DNA from: Gordonia alkaliphila | Lineage (GTDB): Bacteria > Actinomycetota > Actinomycetes > Mycobacteriales > Mycobacteriaceae | NCBI RefSeq assembly: GCF_023017165.1 | Contig: NZ_JALKBW010000001.1 | Span: forward strand, 2,852,001 to 2,916,000 | Direction of reading: 5' to 3' | DNA: 64,000 bases | Shown here: positions 61,785 to 64,000 of the stretch, one piece after another | Numbering within the stretch: the stretch's first letter is position 1 | How the letters are laid out: each line of letters begins with the position of its first letter | Made by a program: the position numbers and the translations under genes | Notes under the pieces: generated by a model | Told to the model about the DNA's origin: nothing | The model's database searches: none | Seen by the model: the letters and a program-made list of their open reading frames with translations, nothing else

Positions 61785-62357
61785 GTGACCACCAGCAGTG
61801 GCCCCGCCGCCACCGGCGACGCGGCCGAGAAGCTCGAACGACTGGTCGGCCCGATCCTCTCCGAGGCGGGGTACGACCTGGAGGAGCTGACCGCGGGCCC
61901 CACCGGCGAGGTGCGGGCCGTGCGGGTCATCGTCGACCGGGACGGCGGCATCGGGCTCGATGAACTGGCTCAGGTCAGCCGACAGCTGTCCGAGGCGCTC
62001 GACGAGACCGACCTGTTCGGCGAACAGGCCTACGACCTGGAAGTGAGCACTCCCGGCATCGGGCGTCCGCTGTCGCTGCCGCGCCATTGGCGCCGCGCCC
62101 GCGGCCGCAAGGTGGCCGTGCGGCTGCTCGTCGACGGCGCGAAGTCGACGGTGCAGGGCCGCGTCGCGGAGATCGACGACGACACCGTCGCGCTGCTCCA
62201 CAACGACAAGGGCCGGATGCGCACACAGTCGATCCCGTTCGCCGACATCGAGTCCGCGAAGATCGAGGTGGATTTCACCCGGCCCGGCGAGGCGGAACTG
62301 CGCCGCTGCGGCCTCGACGACGACGAGATCGCTCGTCGTCGTACCCCCGCGAGCTGA
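61785..62357 (+). CDS. rimP: ribosome maturation factor RimP
   Basis: A 190-residue 30S assembly factor. Family parts are [41 protein letters not shown] and [14 protein letters not shown], then a C-terminal SH3-like barrel with [18 protein letters not shown] lies before GTG 61785. It opens the rimP-nusA-ylxR-infB transcription-translation operon. Confidence 0.95.
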   Translation: MTTSSGPAATGDAAEKLERLVGPILSEAGYDLEELTAGPTGEVRAVRVIVDRDGGIGLDELAQVSRQLSEALDETDLFGEQAYDLEVSTPGIGRPLSLPRHWRRARGRKVAVRLLVDGAKSTVQGRVAEIDDDTVALLHNDKGRMRTQSIPFADIESAKIEVDFTRPGEAELRRCGLDDDEIARRRTPAS

Positions 62358-62431
62358 CGCCGCGCCCGCGCGGCACCCTTAGACCCCCCTCACTTACAAC
62401 TGCATCCGACAAGCGAATAGGAGTCGCCACC

Positions 62432-63487
62432 ATGCACATCGACGTCACCGCATTGCGGCTGATCGAAGCCGAGAAGGGTATCCCCGCCGATACCGTCATC
62501 ACCGCCATCGAGACGGCTCTGCTGACCGCGTACCGCCACACCGACGGTTACGCACCGCACGCCCGCATCGACATCGACCGCAAGTCGGGCCAGGTGCGCG
62601 TCATGGCGCAGGAGCGGGACGACGACGGTGTGCTGGTGCACGAGTGGGACGACACCCCGGACGGCTTCGGCCGGATCGCCGCCACCACCGCCCGCCAGGT
62701 GATCCTGCAGCGGCTGCGCGACGCGGAGAACGAGAAGCAGTTCGGCGAACTCGTCGCCCACGAAGGCGAGATCGTCGCCGGCGTGGTGCAGGCCGACGCC
62801 CGCGCCAAGGCCAAGGGCCTGGTGGTGGTCGAGATCGGCACCGAGGCCAACGTCACCGAGGGGGTGATCCCGCCCGCCGAGCAGGTGCCCGGCGAGAACC
62901 TGCAGCACGGTGACCGCGTGAAGTGCTACGTGGTGGGCGTGTCACGCGGTGTCCGCGGTCCGCAGATCACCCTCTCGCGCACCCATCCGAACCTGGTGCG
63001 CAAACTGTTCGCACTGGAGGTCCCGGAGATCGCCGACGGCTCGGTGGAGATCGTCGAGGTGGCGCGCGAAGCCGGTCATCGCTCCAAGATCGCCGTGCAC
63101 ACCCGCCTCGCCGAACTGAACGCCAAGGGCGCCTGCATCGGACCGATGGGCCAGCGCGTGCGCAACGTGATGAGCGAACTCGGCGGCGAGAAGATCGACA
63201 TCATCGACTACTCGCCGGACCCGGCCGAGTTCGTCGGCAACGCCCTGTCGCCGGCCAAGGTGGTCTCGGTGACGGTGGTCGACGAGGCGACCCGCGCGGC
63301 GCGCGTCATCGTTCCCGACTACCAGCTCTCTCTCGCGATCGGCAAGGAAGGGCAGAACGCCCGCCTGGCGGCACGCCTCACCGGTTGGCGCATCGATATC
63401 CGTTCGGATGCGGAGACCGCCGAGCCCGCAGCCCCGGCCCAGCCCGCGTCCGATGGCGCGCAGGCCGTCGAAAATGAGCTAGACTGA
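62432..63487 (+). CDS. nusA: transcription elongation/termination factor NusA
   Basis: A 351-residue protein: an N-terminal RNA-polymerase-binding domain (about 1-105, starting [18 protein letters not shown]), an S1 domain (about 110-180) and two KH domains with [40 protein letters not shown] and [23 protein letters not shown]. It has no C-terminal acidic repeats, as usual in actinobacteria. I chose ATG 62432; ATAGGAG precedes it. Confidence 0.96.
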   Translation: MHIDVTALRLIEAEKGIPADTVITAIETALLTAYRHTDGYAPHARIDIDRKSGQVRVMAQERDDDGVLVHEWDDTPDGFGRIAATTARQVILQRLRDAENEKQFGELVAHEGEIVAGVVQADARAKAKGLVVVEIGTEANVTEGVIPPAEQVPGENLQHGDRVKCYVVGVSRGVRGPQITLSRTHPNLVRKLFALEVPEIADGSVEIVEVAREAGHRSKIAVHTRLAELNAKGACIGPMGQRVRNVMSELGGEKIDIIDYSPDPAEFVGNALSPAKVVSVTVVDEATRAARVIVPDYQLSLAIGKEGQNARLAARLTGWRIDIRSDAETAEPAAPAQPASDGAQAVENELD

Positions 63488-63490
63488 TCG

Positions 63491-63766
63491 GTGGTTCTTC
63501 CAGAGTCGACACATCCGATCCGCATGTGCGTGGGCTGCCGTCAACGCAGTCCACAATCCATGCTGGTCCGGGTGGCGGTGAACGCGAAGCCAGAATTGGT
63601 GATCGATCACCGGAAGAACCTGCCGGGACGTGGTGCCTGGCTGCACCCGTCGGAGTCCTGTGTGACGACGGCGGTGCGGCGACGGGCGTTCGGACCGGCA
63701 CTCCGGGTACGCGGGCTGACCGTGGACCCGGCCGACCTCGCCGAGATTTTCGGCGAGGCGCCATAG
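63491..63766 (+). CDS. ylxR: YlxR/DUF448 family RNA-binding protein
   Basis: A 91-residue protein with the YlxR signature PIRMCVGCRQRSPQSMLVRV near the start and the GRGAWLHPSESC block in the middle. It is always found between nusA and infB; in other bacteria it binds RNase P RNA or influences transcription. It starts 3 bases after the nusA stop. The 130 bases to infB contain only its leader and a GGAG ribosome site. Confidence 0.92.
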   Translation: MVLPESTHPIRMCVGCRQRSPQSMLVRVAVNAKPELVIDHRKNLPGRGAWLHPSESCVTTAVRRRAFGPALRVRGLTVDPADLAEIFGEAP

Positions 63767-63896
63767 GGGCTCCGCAGGGAGCCAGGACAGGTGAGTGGAA
63801 GACATGAGCACACCGTGAAGTCGCCACGATGAGCATGTTGGTTCAATAACCCGAGGCCGTAGCGGAAGCCCGCTCGGCCTCCAAGTGAGGAGAGCA

Positions 63897-64000
63897 GTGG
63901 CAGGCAAGGCCCGCGTCCACGAATTGGCCAAGGAACTCGGCGTCACCAGCAAAGCAGTGCTGGAGCGTCTGAAGGACCAGGGAGAATTCGTCAAATCCGC
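63897..64000 (+). CDS. infB: translation initiation factor IF-2, N-terminal fragment (runs off window)
   Basis: Only 34 codons are present. They begin at GTG 63897 with AGGAGAG upstream and read [19 protein letters not shown] followed by [15 protein letters not shown], the first conserved N-terminal IF-2 domain. The gene closes the nusA-ylxR-infB order. Confidence 0.9.
   Translation, partial: MAGKARVHELAKELGVTSKAVLERLKDQGEFVKS

Overview
This is a GC-rich actinobacterial chromosome segment, most likely from a mycolic-acid-containing member of the Mycobacteriales such as Gordonia or a close relative. I base this on very high GC at third codon positions, frequent GTG starts, mycothione reductase, GlnD-type nitrogen control, Rip1, WS/DGAT and acyl-ACP desaturase genes. 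The gene order also runs largely parallel, as I recall it, to the Mycobacterium tuberculosis stretch from amt to infB. The genus is an inference. The window opens inside an acyl-CoA dehydrogenase gene and ends inside infB. No rRNA, tRNA, CRISPR array or complete insertion sequence was seen, and no gene-free stretch exceeds 300 bases.

Layout. 1-9.9 kb: acyl-CoA dehydrogenase end, the nitrogen operon amt-glnB-glnD behind a candidate GlnR site, ffh, an amidohydrolase, and on the minus strand cobQ and a membrane protein. 10-16.5 kb: translation genes rpsP-KH protein-rimM-trmD, a proline-rich gene frameshifted at a run of eight G, rplS, lepB, rnhB, a DUF2469 gene, then a cluster of hairpins. 16-19.1 kb: yraN-comM-dprA (DNA uptake and processing). 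19.1-20.9 kb: an inserted HTH antitoxin / zeta-type kinase pair with less biased codon use. 20.9-26.8 kb: a winged-helix protein and a siderophore-interacting flavoprotein diverging from a shared iron box, then WS/DGAT, an MFS exporter and xerC. 26.8-33.7 kb: M23 peptidase, rpsB-tsf, pyrH-frr-cdsA, a LapA-like protein, rlmN, a DUF2631 protein. 33.7-41 kb: the MEP isoprenoid genes dxr and ispG around rip1, a GNAT protein, a 163-bp palindromic MITE-like element, a lipoprotein PBP and a QQPGYG-repeat membrane protein.

41-49.7 kb: a heme/iron ABC importer (hmuTUV-like) behind a second iron box, map, an FAD monooxygenase-like protein, a receptor Ser/Thr kinase, an alpha/beta hydrolase and mycothione reductase. 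49.7-64 kb: a second hydrolase, mqo, a DevS/DosS-like sensor kinase facing a pyridoxamine-oxidase-like protein plus a DevR/DosR-like regulator, an acyl-ACP desaturase, the siroheme gene cysG, yaaA, proS, a DUF4439/Tat-lipoprotein pair, and rimP-nusA-ylxR-infB.

Most of the window is conserved housekeeping. The accessory or unusual parts are the toxin-antitoxin pair with a possible leaderless leader peptide, the palindromic element that touches the promoter of the PBP gene, the poly-G frameshift, the two iron boxes, and the DevS/DevR-like module. Many genes show a TANNNT-type -10 hexamer ending 6-8 bases before the start codon, which fits the leaderless transcription common in this order.
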